Shown piece after piece: positions 1 to 10,310 of a DNA stretch of 64,000 bases. The stretch spans positions 1,054,001 to 1,118,000 of the forward strand of contig JACONQ010000012.1 of assembly GCA_014281115.1 (NCBI GenBank), written 5' to 3'. The first letter of the stretch is position 1; each line of letters starts with the position of its first letter. Origin of the DNA: Laburnicola sp. R22_1. Taxonomy: Eukaryota > Ascomycota > Dothideomycetes > Pleosporales > Didymosphaeriaceae. A program made the translations under genes and the position numbers. Under the pieces are notes generated by a model. That model was not told the DNA's origin. It was given only the letters and a program-made list of their open reading frames with translations, and made no database searches.

Positions 1-56
1 ACGTTTCTTTGTCTTATATTACTACCTAGGGGATTGCTAACTCGAGCTTATAACCT

Positions 57-527
57 ATTAAAATAGATTACGTAATATAGTTATAATATAGTAGAAGGTA
101 GGTAGGCAGTAATATAATAAGTACAAAATACTTATATAATAAAGTAGATAGTATTCTTAAGATAAATAGTAAGATAACTAACTTAGATACTTTTTCTAAC
201 TTAGGGTTTTGGCTTGTTTATATAGATAAATTCACGTAACTATACATATGCTAGAAAGTTATTAAGTTCTACTTTACGAAACTAATAGTTCTTTATCTAA
301 GATTACGCAATAACACGTGATTAATAAGATAAAGAAATTTCTAAAGTCTAGACTTTCTAGACTATCCGTTTGCGTCTAATCTTAAACTAGACAATAAGCT
401 AAAAGGTGAGTAACTACTTATTATACTACTATATAAACTATAGTATTAACTATATAATAGATTATAAGTATTACTATAAAATAAAAGCTTAATAAAGTAA
501 AATTACTTTTAGCTTTATATTTTAACA
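57..527 (-). repeat. LTR of Copia family 2
   Basis: On the minus strand this begins TGTTAAAATATAAAG and ends before GGTTATAAGC, which resembles the primer-binding site seen after the LTR at 32312. It matches 17058-17521 and 23062-23536 over its whole length. Bases 1-56 would be the start of the internal region of an element that runs off the left edge. Confidence 0.65.
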
Positions 528-650
528 CTAACCTCTTTTTATTAATATCTTAAAACGCTTTTCTGTATATTTAATAGCAGGAGAAATAACTACTATTATT
601 ATAATATTTTTATTAGAAACCTCTTAGTTATAAAAACATACTATATAATT
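528..650 (+). repeat. Family E copy
   Basis: Shares the core TTAAAACGCTTTTCTGT, the TAGCAGGAGAAAT segment and the end ATTAGAAACCTCTTAGT with copies at 15360, 26560 and 37125. It abuts the LTR at 57-527. Confidence 0.6.
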
Positions 651-834
651 AGTTAGTAATTAATAAATATTACTAATCTAAAGTGCGGACCTCTTACTTA
701 TAGTATACTACCCTTTTAGAACTAGTATAATTACTAAATAAAGTTCTAAGTAAGACTATATATATAGTCTACTTATATACTTATTTTATATAAGTATTAC
801 TATTATTTTATATTTATATTCTAGTTTTTACTAT

Positions 835-960
835 TATTCTATATATATTTGTTTTTACAACTAAGAGGTTTCTAATAAAAATATTATAATAATAGTAGTT
901 ATTCCTTCTACTATTATATACACAGATAAGAGTTTTAAGGTGTTAAGAAAAAGAGGTTAT
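835..960 (-). repeat. Family E copy
   Basis: Reverse-complement copy of the family E unit seen at 528-650 and 37125-37267 (ACTAAGAGGTTTCTAATA through CACAGATAAGAGTTTTAA). Confidence 0.6.
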
Positions 961-970
961 TATTTTATAT

Positions 971-1088
971 ATGGCGTTAAATTAACTATCTAGGGGTAGC
1001 ACGGATAAAGGCTTTTATCTTAAATAACATAACAAAAAAGCAGAGCCTCCTGCTTAGTAACTAAAAAGAGTATAAAAAGGTAATTATA
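971..1088 (-). mobile_element. Family A short retroposon copy
   Basis: About 118-bp copy of the most common repeat here. Read on the minus strand the family runs from GTAATTACCTTTTTACGCTC through GCAGAGGGCTCTGC, CTTTGTCGTGCTACCCC and CTAGGTAGTTAATTTAACGC to a fixed end at CCACAC. No clean flanking duplication was resolved for this copy. Confidence 0.65.
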
Positions 1089-1259
1089 TTATATATAGTG
1101 TAATAACCTCTATAGTACCTTTACACTATAATAGTAATTATTAAACTATAGCTTAATTATTTATAGTCTATTTTTAAGATATTATTAATAATAACGCTTA
1201 TTAATTAATATAGTATATAGGTCCTTATATTTTTAAATACTTTATATATTAGGAGTATG

Positions 1260-1745
1260 TGTGTAGCGTTAAATTAACTACCTAGGAGTAGCACGACAAA
1301 GGCTTTCATCTTAAATAATACGACAAAAAAAGCAGAGCCCTCTGCTTAGTAATTAAAAAGAGCGTGAAAAAAGGAATTACAAAAAAAAGCGCGTTTACAC
1401 TGCTAAGCGAGCTTAGCGGTCTTGGCGCGCATAGCTTCCACATGCAAAGTTAATTTACAAAGAGGCCACAGTTAGAACTTTAAAAGAGAAATAAAAGGCT
1501 TTAGCGCGGCCACGCTATAAGTTCTATTTATTCTTTGCTATCCTAACTATTGCAAATCGCTATCTAGATTATCGCAAACAACACAAGTTAACATTTAGCA
1601 TTTACTATCTTAATAGGTACGTACTACTATACTTATAGTAGTAGAACGAGAGTAACACGTACTAGATACACTATCGCTCTATCGCCGCATTAAGGTCGTC
1701 CTTAACAAATCTCCTCCCATTACTATCTCTCTACGCTCTACATAT
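1260..1745 (-). mobile_element. Family A, longer copy
   Basis: Begins with the constant family A end and continues past the 120-bp core through the conserved hairpin CTGCTAAGCGAGCTTAGCGG and a further 330 bp shared with 7528-7915 and, in reverse, 9180-9490, 12590-12900 and 22140-22450. It looks like a copy less truncated at the variable end. Confidence 0.6.
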
Positions 1746-2062
1746 TAGGAGTATAAATATCTTTTCTAAAGTGTTATTAATATAACTAATAGTAATAATA
1801 ACACTTACCTATATTAGAAAGAGAAATATTATAGACCTTTTAGTGTAAACACTTACTTATAAATTACTTATAAATAATAATTAGTGTAGTAAAAGATAAA
1901 GAATCGCTACTACCTTATTTATAATAGTATATAGATTATGTTTTATAATATATTAGGCTTCTAACACTACTATAATAGTAAAAGACTTTATTTTTTTATT
2001 TAAAATAAAGGCCTTTATTATTCTATTTCTAAGTAATTAGTTTAATAATATATAAATATTAT

Positions 2063-2147
2063 GTGTTGTTAAATTATCTACCTAGGGGTAGAACGACAAA
2101 GGCTTTCATCTTAAATAACATGACAAAAAAGTAGAGCCCCTGCTTAG
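2063..2147 (-). mobile_element. Family A copy, truncated, 13-bp target duplication
   Basis: An 85-bp copy lacking the outer part of the variable end. It is flanked on both sides by ATATAAATATTAT (2050-2062 and 2148-2160). The intact end and the truncated end are both bounded exactly by the duplication, so truncation happened at insertion. Confidence 0.75.
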
Positions 2148-2175
2148 ATATAAATATTATAGAATATAAAAATAA

Positions 2176-2289
2176 GTCTTTTTTACGCTCTATTTAATTA
2201 CTAAGCGGGGGGCTCTCTATTTTCTGTCATGTTATTTAAGATAAAAGCCTTTGTCGTCCTACTCCTAGGTAGATAAATTAACGCCACAC
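2176..2289 (+). mobile_element. Family A copy, 10-bp target duplication
   Basis: A 114-bp copy, opposite in orientation to its neighbours, flanked by ATAAAAATAA at 2166-2175 and 2290-2299. It ends in the family terminus AACGCCACAC. Confidence 0.8.
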
Positions 2290-2329
2290 ATAAAAATAAT
2301 TACTAAATTTAATTTTTTGAAGTTAATTA

Positions 2330-2452
2330 TGTGCTATTAATTATCTATCTAGGGGTATAATAATAAAGGCTTTTATCTTAAATATTATAATAAAAAAAGC
2401 AGAGCCTCTTAGTAATTAAAAAGAGCGTAAAAAGGTAATTATAAAAAAATTT
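2330..2452 (-). mobile_element. Family A copy, 10-bp target duplication
   Basis: A 123-bp copy flanked by AAGTTAATTA (2320-2329 and 2453-2462). Confidence 0.75.
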
Positions 2453-2830
2453 AAGTTAATTATAAAAATGTATTTAGTACTATTTTATTCAGTTTAAAAT
2501 TAAACTATTTAGCTTAAAAAGCAAAATTAAATATATGTTGAGCACCTTGTGGTAACAAGACCGACACGGAGTACGGAACGCCACTCGAACAATGACATGG
2601 AGAAGACGGACCAAACATGAGTTCCAAGCTTATCACTGCAAGGCTACAAATGGTGGGACTCTAATTTTTGGCCACGCGTTTCGACGATCTTATAGCTGCA
2701 GGTAAACGGTTGTGCGAAAGCGATTGGATTACTTGGTGCTGTGTCGGCTTCATTCTGCCTGTGCAATGATGACTTTCTGCACGGTCATTAAAGCCTCCTT
2801 TTCTGACTGACTGGACCTGCCCCCTGGGGG

Positions 2831-2925
2831 AATATTGAAGATCTTCGTCGTGTTAAGATTCTAACTAAGGTCGAATCCGCACCATACACAGAGAGGAGTA
2901 AAACAAGAGGCACTAAAACCCTGTC
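2831..2925 (+). repeat. Family D terminal fragment
   Basis: TGAAGATCTTCGTCGTGTTA followed by GGTCGAATCCGCACC and AGAGAGGAGTAAAAC matches, in inverted orientation, the right end of the family D copy at 3553-3939 and the left end of the one at 27261. The other end of this copy was not found. Confidence 0.6.
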
Positions 2926-3169
2926 TTCCAGTTATATCAAAGAAACTAGGATGCTTGTCTGACTGTATTGTTGAATAATTGTTTCCAGGCGCAGCTGGCC
3001 CGATGTTCGGCCTTTAGTTCAAGGCAACCGCGTTTTCGGCAACACCCACACTTGCCGACTGAAAACGGCATGTATTACTCTTATTACCCTCCCTATAGGC
3101 TGATCAGCAATGGTGGAGGCGGATAACGCCCTCAACACTCACTTCCACATAAGCCGCTAGCGGAGGGGT

Positions 3170-3256
3170 AACGGACTTCAACATGCCGTTTGTGAATGCC
3201 GCTCATGAATGCCCATCGTGAATGCGCCTATTAAATGCCGCTCATGTATGCAGCTC
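3170..3256. repeat. Degenerate short direct repeats (TGAATGCCGCTCA)
   Basis: The 11-13-base motif GTGAATGCCGCTCATGAATG recurs with small changes at least five times. It is a degenerate minisatellite in otherwise unique sequence. Confidence 0.6.
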
Positions 3257-3552
3257 ATGAACGCAAAGCGAAAGCCCGGAGTCGGGATTCTTGGTCACAC
3301 ACCCGTAGCTTCGGACTGAATGAGCTCCCGCCCTGCAATAATCCCCATGGAGGTATCGTATTCCCGTGGAAAAATTCCATATCGTCATCGGTGGAGTTCA
3401 TTCCATCCATACAGATAGCTTCTAGAGTTGAATTCTCCGGTCAATGCGCCAGCCATGCTCTTGCTCCCCACGTCACCACCGATAGAAGTATATTGATCAC
3501 GTGTCGTGAATAAAGCTTGGTTGGGATAATATTATATACTCTATCCATAGTT

Positions 3553-3939
3553 CTCCCTGGGGTCAATCCGTAATATGACGTGATCCCGGGCCGGCTGTTT
3601 GACCGACCACCGTGTTACGTAATCGATGATTTCTTCGACGACATTTTTCGCTGCAACAACGACGACGACAATCACGACAGCAACTCGGTCCACTGCGGCT
3701 CTCCAACGGTCCACCGGTTGAGAGATGACATGTGACTCAGTCATACCTGACTGTCCATTGACTGCCGTCGTCGATGCTGCCGTGCAGAAAGTCGACAACA
3801 AAATTATCGTTATTTTGTGTATATTTTATTACTACTATTATATGCTAGGTACTAGGTTTTAGTGCCTCCTATTTTACTCCTCTCTGTGTATGGTGCGGAC
3901 TCGACCTTGGTTAGAATCTCCACACAACAAAGATCTTCA
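3553..3939 (-). mobile_element. Family D element, little mutated, 17-bp target duplication
   Basis: A 387-bp element flanked by the perfect 17-bp repeat ATACTCTATCCATAGTT (3536-3552 and 3940-3956). On the minus strand it starts TGAAGATCTTTGTTGTG and ends near GGATTGACCCCAGGGAG. It keeps normal GC content, unlike the copies at about 25818-26160 and 27261-28528, so it escaped most RIP or is recent. Its ends match the 1.27-kb copy but the interior is much shorter, so it is probably an internal-deletion derivative. An 86-codon minus-strand open frame inside it has no recognised domain. Confidence 0.7.
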
Positions 3940-3956
3940 ATACTCTATCCATAGTT

Positions 3957-4053
3957 TGTTTACTAAGCAAGGGGTCTGCCTTTTTTGTGATATCATTCGA
4001 GATGAAAGTCTTTGTCGTTCTACCCCTAGGTAGTTAATTTAGCGCCACACACA
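3957..4053 (+). mobile_element. Family A copy, truncated
   Basis: Starts at TTTACTAAGCAAGGGG and runs to the family end AGCGCCACAC. It is less RIP-mutated than copies in the AT-rich blocks and directly abuts the family D target duplication. Confidence 0.65.
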
Positions 4054-4263
4054 TATAATCTTCTGTAACACAAGTAACTAGGTGCATCAATATAGATATC
4101 TAGAAACAGAAGTACAAGGGACGTGTAGGCTTATGGAAAACGTTGCTAGTATAGTGCGAACCCATAAGGTCAAAAACTTATCATATACGGTGCCATCCCT
4201 AATATGCATCATATAATCTCCAAAGCTTCAACATAGTGCTATATATTCTACTCTCAGATGACC

Positions 4264-5897
4264 TCATCCCGCCACAAACGCATTACTCCCAATAAGCCGA
4301 TACACCTCCCAAGGCTCAATTCTCGCCTCTTCATTCTGCGTCTTCAAAATCGCCGCCACAGTCGCCGCCTCTTTGACTCCAAAATGCTCCGCTATCCTAT
4401 CCAACTGTCCGACAATCCAGCTTTTCACCCTCCGAGGGCACCCACGAGACCAAGCCGCAGTGTAAAGGCCAAACAGCAGAATGTAAGTGTCGAGGAAATG
4501 CGACAACGTATGGCTATGGGAAGACATCGTGGAGCCCGGAAGAACCCTGTGTCTGGAAGCGCCGTTGCAGTCGGTCATTTGAGGAACGCTTGCGCATAAT
4601 TCTTGAACTACTAAAGCCGTTGTCTGGTATGCGCGCTGAGAGTGGTCTTGGCTCACTTGGTCGTGGAGATTCGCACAAGATTCGATGATTTCGTCGCAGA
4701 GGACGATGCGCATACAGCGTAAAACGTTCCCTAAACATCGTGCCACAAGTTAGTGAAGCCCGCAGGGTGCAGAAACCAATGCCGCATAGGCAGGTTGTCC
4801 TCATTACGTACACATCTGAGTCTCCATGCGCGTAGCATATACGTCGTAAAAGCTGTCCAAGGTCGGGTCATCGCGCTGCTCAGACGGAACCTTTACTCTT
4901 ACGAAAGACCACCTGGGAGGCGCCTCTCGATCGATCACGTTGAGCTTGCTCTCTAGCTCAACGCATCTCCGCACCTTTTCTTCCACAGTCACGCGTTTGT
5001 TAGTAATGTCAGATACTAGGTTGATGATGCTTAACGTAATGTCACTCAACCTCCACTTCGGGTCTGTGACATCAACAAACTTCGCGGTATGCTGTCTGAT
5101 GTCGAGCACGTCTTGCGATACAACATCGCCGTAGGAGATGCATATATCGACGGCATTTAGAGCCAGCCTTGCTAGCACTTTCAATCCCGCCTCGTCAGTG
5201 ACCTGTTGTAGGCCCTTTAGCTTGACGAGCGCGAGAGCGCCATCTACATGCGCGCGTTGAGCTACCCCCCAGGTAGATCTCGGGTCCGTAATCTTCTCAA
5301 AGAGATCTAGAAGTAGCGAAGCTTCCAATGTACTCGTCTCTTGGGCGGCATCCGGATTCTGCAATGCTTTATTGGTCGTCTTCAGTGCAGACACATATTT
5401 GCGACGACCTAGATTCTGTGCCGAAGGCGAATTGATGTGATGTGAGAGAAACGCCAAGCTAGCAGCATCAATACTAAGTGACAGGTGCTCCGGTGTAGTT
5501 CTGGGGTCGAAAGCCGGGTACAGGAAGTCCCAAGCGCGGCAGAAGTCGGCAATATAGTAGGCGAAGAAGAGTTCTCTTGCTTGTACCTGGAGATCCAGCG
5601 GCAGATGTGACAATTTGAAGCTTAGCCCGCTAGTTCGATTGGGGACGGTGGCAGGTTTCTTGGTGGAGGCCTTCAAATGCATGAGCTGTGTCTCATCCGA
5701 GATACGCAGGATATCAGTGTCTCGGTATCCATGGCACCGGGAGCCAACTCGCACGCAAGAGCCACAGGAAGGACGTTGAAGATCACACTAACGCTCTGTA
5801 TCAGTGGCTGCAATCAAAAAGGCGGGTGTGTATTTACACGAAGTCTCCGATCCCGGCACCTTTGGCATGCCTTCGATGGTTTTCCACGAAACACCAT
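4264..5897 (-). CDS. Zn2Cys6 fungal-type transcription factor
   Basis: Sequence-specific nuclear regulator; the target pathway cannot be told. Three exons join in frame (5838-5897, 4812-5787, 4264-4730) to 500 residues. Intron 1 (50 nt) splits the DNA-binding domain in phase 0. Intron 2 (81 nt) has donor GTACGT and an ACTAAC branch site. Splicing intron 1 yields the perfect motif C-x2-C-x6-C-x6-C-x2-C-x6-C with Cys11, 14, 21, 28, 31 and 38. The start MVFRGKPSK is typical of the class. The rest resembles the fungal-specific transcription factor domain (PF11951-like): hydrophobic helices, an ELCASVPQ motif near residue 395, and the usual C-terminal WIVGQLDRIAEHFGVKEA-type helix. There is no internal stop, so the gene looks intact although it lies alone between RIP-degraded blocks. 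No clustered enzyme genes were found nearby. Confidence 0.85.
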
Positions 5898-6089
5898 GTC
5901 TTCTCGGTGTTGTCCGGGGATAATATGGTGCGGAAAGTTTCGACGTAGTACTGATCGTATTAGAAATCACTTCCATTTCGTTAGTACTAGCCTTTGTGAT
6001 TTGACAAAGGCTGTGAGGTGCATTTATGCAACTTCTTTGGAACGGACAAAGCGTTTGTCTCATAATTCGAGCCCTGCTAGTACACACTA

Positions 6090-6144
6090 GCGCCCTCCTA
6101 AACACTCGTAAAAACTCGTAAAAACTCCTAAAAACTCCGAGGGC
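6090..6144. repeat. Tandem AAAAACTCGT repeats inside a short inverted repeat
   Basis: Four near-identical 10-bp units (AAACACTCGT, AAAAACTCGT, AAAAACTCCT, AAAAACTCCG) are bracketed by CGCCCTC (6091) and GAGGGCG (6138). They lie about 200 bp upstream of the transcription factor start codon. A regulatory role is only a possibility. Confidence 0.55.
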
Positions 6145-6209
6145 GAGACTGTATGGCACGCATCTATCGGCTGCGCAGCACGTATTCCTAACTATATATA
6201 GCTAGGGCT

Positions 6210-6256
6210 CGTGATGTCACGTGATCCCGGACCGACTGTTTGACCGGCCACTGTGT
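6210..6256. repeat. Family D terminal fragment
   Basis: GTGATCCCGGACCGACTGTT and GACCGGCCACTGTG match the left end of the family D copy at 3553. It joins directly to family F sequence at 6262, marking the border of the AT-rich block. Confidence 0.55.
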
Positions 6257-6261
6257 CGCTC

Positions 6262-7022
6262 CGCTCTCCTCACCCCCCTAAAATTTAACTAAAATTAACT
6301 TTAATAGCTAATTTAACAGCTTTATATTTAGTTAACTTTACTAGTATAAAATATTTATTATATACTTTAGTTGCTTTTTTGTAATCATATTACCTTTTTA
6401 CGCTCTTTTTAATTACTAAGTAGAGGGCTCTGCTTTTATTATTAAATTACTTAAGATAAAAGTCTTTATAATTCTACCTTTAAGAAGATAAATTAATGCC
6501 ACATATATGCTTTAGTTATTAGTAAAAATAGCTTTTTTATTATATATTATATATATATTATATAACCTATAATAAAACTAATACTAACTTTATTATATAG
6601 CCTTTACTTTACTATAGCTATATTATTAATATTAATTATAACTTTAGTTTTACCTATAATATTAATTTCTATTTTTAGTATTACTTTATTAAACCTATTT
6701 TTAGCTTTTACTACTACTAAATAAACTAATATTATATCTACTTTAACTATTTTATTATGTAAATAGATACTATACTAATGCTAATTAAAAACTAAATTAA
6801 ATATAAAAATACTTATAAGAAGGTTTAAGACTAATTAGCTATTTAGTACTCTAAGCTTTTTAATAAATAGCTTAATAAATAGCTTAATAAATAGCTTAAT
6901 AAATAGCTTAATAAATAGCTTAATAAAGTTTATTAAGCTTAACTATAATTTTTTAGTAATATAACTAGTATACTTATATATAACTATTACTAGAAAAGTA
7001 AACCTTAGCTATAATAAACAGT
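6262..7022. repeat. Family F copy, interrupted by family A
   Basis: CCCCTAAAATTTAACTAAAA, TTTAATAGCTAATTTAACAG and the far end TAACTATTACTAGAAAAGTA match 8098-8662 and 28885-29580. A family A copy is inserted at 6373-6509. An internal fivefold tandem of the 14-mer AATAAATAGCTTAA lies at about 6868-6926. Confidence 0.6.
6373..6509 (+). mobile_element. Family A copy, 8-bp target duplication
   Basis: Flanked by CTTTAGTT at 6365-6372 and 6510-6517. It is inserted in family F. Confidence 0.7.
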
Positions 7023-7035
7023 ACTATTAAATAAT

Positions 7036-7358
7036 TTTTTTGCAAACAAAGCTATATTTCGCAACTATACTATAGTAAAGTTTTTTTTTTAGAATTACCT
7101 TTTTACACTCTTTTTAATTACTAAGCAAAGGGCTCTGGTTTTTTTATTATATTATTTAAGATAAAAGACTTTATTATTCTACCACTAGGTAGATAAATTA
7201 ACGCTATATACTATAGTAAAAAAATCTAGCTATAACCTTTTCTTCTATATACTAGCTCTTAGTAAAAAAAAGCCTTAAATATACGTAACTAAGTTAATAA
7301 CGCGCGCATAATTATATAATTTAACTATGAAGGGCCTGTGGGTCTTAGTTAAGACCGC
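7036..7358 (-). mobile_element. Family B copy with nested family A, 13-bp target duplication
   Basis: Starts with a T-run followed by TGCAAACAAAGC and ends with the family terminus GGGTCTTAGTTAAGACCGC. It is flanked by ACTATTAAATAAT at 7023-7035 and 7359-7371. Read on the minus strand the T-run is a terminal A-tract. A family A copy interrupts it at 7080-7207. Short open frames on both strands here are incidental. Confidence 0.75.
7080..7207 (+). mobile_element. Family A copy nested in family B, 13-bp target duplication
   Basis: Flanked by ATACTATAGTAAA (7067-7079 and 7208-7220). Removing the insert and one duplicate restores the uninterrupted family B sequence seen at 17762 and 34597. Confidence 0.85.
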
Positions 7359-7527
7359 ACTATTAAATAATATAATTAATAATTTCTTTATAACGGAAAA
7401 AGTTTTATACGCGTATACGTATCTAGAATACCTAGGTAGCTCTATACACGTCTGTGTATTTCTGCATACTAAATACACTTTAAGCGTACTTATAATAATA
7501 CTTTTTTCTTAGTGTGTATATACGTAA

Positions 7528-7915
7528 TTAACTACCTAGAAGTAAAATAATAAAGGCTTTTATCTTAAATAATATAATATAAAAAAAGCAAAACCTCTTA
7601 CTTCGTAATTATAAAGAGTATAAAGAAGTAATTATAAATAGTATATTTAAACTACTAAGTAAGCTTAGAAGTTTTAGTATAAGACTTCTATAAGTAAATT
7701 TTTTATAAAGAGACTACTTAGAACTTTAAAAAAATAAAACTTAGGCGTAGCTACACTATAAACTATTTCTTTTTATTCTAATTATTATACATAATATAAG
7801 TTAATATATTAAAAATATATACTAGATATACTATTACTTTATTACTATATTAAAATTATTCTTAATAAATCTTCTACTATCTTTACTTTATATATTATTA
7901 ATTATTAGCTTACTA
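7528..7915 (-). mobile_element. Family A, longer copy
   Basis: Contains the family A core, the CTACTAAGTAAGCTTAG hairpin relic and about 270 bp more that match 1390-1745. It lies head to head with the longer plus-strand copy ending at 9603. Confidence 0.6.
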
Positions 7916-9603
7916 AACGCCTTTTTTAATCTTTTTTAATATAAGGTTAAAGTAGATTAGGATAGAAGGTTATTATGTACTACTATGTACAGCATCTAAT
8001 TCTAATTAAAGACTAACCTTAAATACTACTTAACAACGCAATAATAGTTTAAACTTACTTGTATCTCCTAATACCTATAAGCTTCTAGTTTTAATATCGC
8101 TTGGCTCTGCTTACCCCCTTAAAACTTAACTAAAATTAACTTTAATAGCTAATTTAATAGCTTCCTACACGACTAACCCTACTAGTACACAATGCCTACT
8201 ACGCACCCTTGTTACTAATAAAAATAGTAGCTTTACTAAATTTTATATATATACACTATTACCTATAGCTACTATAATACTAACTAGTCTATAGACTTTA
8301 CCTTGCGCTGCCTACAACGCTAACACTAACTATAATAATAACTACTAATACTACCCTATAAAGAATACCTATAGCTACTACTACTGCTAAATAGAGTAGT
8401 GCTATGCCTACTTTAACTATAGTATTAATAAGTTTAATATTATTATAAACTTTACCTTAAGAGAGTAATAATAAAGGGATATATAGTAGATAGTATAATA
8501 AAAGCTAGCAACTTAGCGCTTGCTACCACTCTAAATCTAGCTATAAGGATAGCGCTTAGGCAACTATAATAAGTAATTAAAGGTAATTAGCGCACCTTAT
8601 AGCGTTACTGTATATAACTATTGCTAGGAGAGTAGAGCTTAGCCGCGATAAGCGGCACTATAGAATATGGTTTACTTACGCTGTACACAGCCTACTTAGA
8701 TTATTACTACTAATATTGCTATTATTAACTATCTGCGCTCGCACGCTGCTTACGCAGCGTATTTGCTTAGATAAGCTAATATAGTAGTAGCTATAACTAT
8801 AGCTAGGAGAATTTTATAGATTTATGCAATACTCTTACTATACAAAAGCTTATTAATAAAGACCTTATTGTCCTCTTATATCCTCTACTAGAGAATTCTA
8901 GTACTAATAAAGAGTAATTGCATCTACTAAAGTAAGAATATAGTCTTACTATTCTTTATAAACTAGACTAGCTGCTAGCCTAACTAGTATATAAGGATAG
9001 TCTTATAAATAGTTAAGTACACCTATCTATTACGCTAGATAAGCTTATAGATAGAATAGAACTCTAGCGTAGTTATTATTTAGGTAATAGTTATATAGAA
9101 CTTTAGCTTGTACTTTTTAGTATTAGCAAGTACCTTAGTGTTAGCAAGGCTGCTATTAATACCTAGATAAATAGCAGGGTGTAGAGAGATAGTAGGAATT
9201 TTATTAAGGACAACTTTAATATAGTAATAGAGTAATAGTATATTTAGTATGTATTATCCTTATTCTACTTATAAAAAATAGTATGTACCTATTAACATAA
9301 CTTATATTATTTGTAATAATTAGAATAGTATAGAAGAAGGGAGGATAACTGCAGCGTAGCGGCACTAAAGCTATTTTATTCCTCCCCTACTAAAGTTCTA
9401 AGTAGCCTCTTTATAAAAATTTTGCTTATAGGAGTCTTGCGCTAAAACTACTAAGCTTACTTAGTAGTTTTAATGCGCTTTTTTTAATTACCTTTTTTAC
9501 GCTCTTTTGAATTACTAAGTAGAGGGCTCTGCTTTTTTTATTATGTTATTTAAGATAAAAGCCTTTGTCGACCTACCCCTAGGTATATAAATTAACGCTA
9601 CAC
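7915..9603 (+). mobile_element. Family A, long copy interrupted by family F
   Basis: The left part (CGCCTTTTTTAATC onward) matches the starts of the long copies at 11911 and 21465. The right part (8660-9603) matches their remainder and ends at the family terminus AACGCTACAC. The extra 560 bp relative to those copies is the family F segment at 8098-8662. Confidence 0.6.
8098..8662. repeat. Family F copy inside a long family A copy
   Basis: Matches 6262-7022 and 28885-29580 in order and orientation (CCCCTTAAAACTTAACTAAA to AACTATTGCTAGGAGAGTAG). Nearby sequence on both sides continues family A. Confidence 0.55.
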
Positions 9604-9604
9604 A

Positions 9605-9692
9605 TATATTATTAAATTAACTACCTAGGGATAGAATAATAAAGGCTTTTATCTTTAATAATATAATAGAAAAAGTAGAGCCTTCTACTTAA
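9605..9692 (-). mobile_element. Family A copy, short
   Basis: Partial copy of the core (TTAAATTAACTACCTAGGGA to AAAAAGTAGAGCC), head to head with the copy ending at 9603. Confidence 0.6.
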
Positions 9693-10148
9693 TTTTACTC
9701 TATATTCTACTATTTATTTAGCTCTTAATATTAACTTTAAAGTAAAAATACTTAATACTGCTAGAGAGTATAAACTAAAGTTTTATACTACTACTAAGGT
9801 AATAAAAATACTAGAGTTTTGTTTTATTTATAAAATAGTTATTAAATATACAAGTCTAGTATATAAAACTATTAATAAGGTAATTTATATATACTAGTAA
9901 AGTTAGTAGCCTATTTAGTTTTTGAAAAATAATAAAACTATATTTTAGTTTTAGTAGTAAGTACTTTTAGTAAGTAATAGAAGTTACTAGTAAAAAAAGA
10001 AAAGAAGTTTATTAATAAGCTATAAGATAGTAAAAGTATTATATAAATTTATAAGATTCTTTTAGCTATTATAAATATATTAGCTTCTCTAAGTAAGTAC
10101 ACAATATAAGTAGCGTGTAAGCGTAGATAGTTAATAATACTAATAGTA

Positions 10149-10310
10149 TTTTTTTATAAATAAAACTATATATTATAGCTATACTATAAAAAAACTAGCT
10201 ATAACTATTATTTCTATATACTAGCTCTATAAGATAAATACTATATAATTATATATAAAAGTAAATATGTAATCTAACTATAAAGTACCTATGGGTCTTA
10301 GTTAAGATTT
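10149..10310 (-). mobile_element. Family B short copy, 10-bp target duplication
   Basis: A 162-bp version with both family B ends (T-run plus TAAATAAAACTATAT; GGGTCTTAGTTAAGA) and no middle. Flanked by ACTAATAGTA at 10139-10148 and 10311-10320. Confidence 0.75.

Larger units (their letters stand above)
1..2520. repeat. RIP-degraded AT-rich repeat block
   Basis: The stretch is extremely AT-rich, dominated by TA dinucleotides and almost free of long open frames. It is a patchwork of an LTR copy (57-527), two copies of family E (about 528-650 and 835-960) and several family A copies (971-1088, 1260-1745, 2063-2147, 2176-2289, 2330-2452). The C-to-T/G-to-A saturation of repeated DNA fits repeat-induced point mutation. 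No functional gene is visible. Confidence 0.85.
2521..4263. other. GC-balanced island without a recognised gene
   Basis: Composition returns to normal here, next to the transcription factor gene. I see no convincing coding exon. The open frame of 92 codons at 3235-3513 has no recognisable domain and overlaps short degenerate direct repeats. The block holds family D copies (2831-2925 and 3553-3939) and a family A copy (3957-4053). Confidence 0.5.

Noticed and set aside
2862..2880. B-box-like GGTCGAATCC in family D as evidence of a tRNA-derived SINE
   Set aside because: One base short of the consensus and no A box at the right distance; noted only as a possibility to test with a consensus.
3235..3513. 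92-codon open frame on the plus strand
   Set aside because: No domain, overlaps degenerate repeats, and no codon bias or splice context supports it.
4264..4813. Separate small genes on the minus strand downstream of the transcription factor
   Set aside because: One of the two frames is the third exon of the transcription factor, joined across an 81-nt intron; the other is its shadow.
7275..7512. Overlapping open frames of 61-67 codons on both strands
   Set aside because: They lie in family B repeat sequence and are low-complexity, with no coding evidence.
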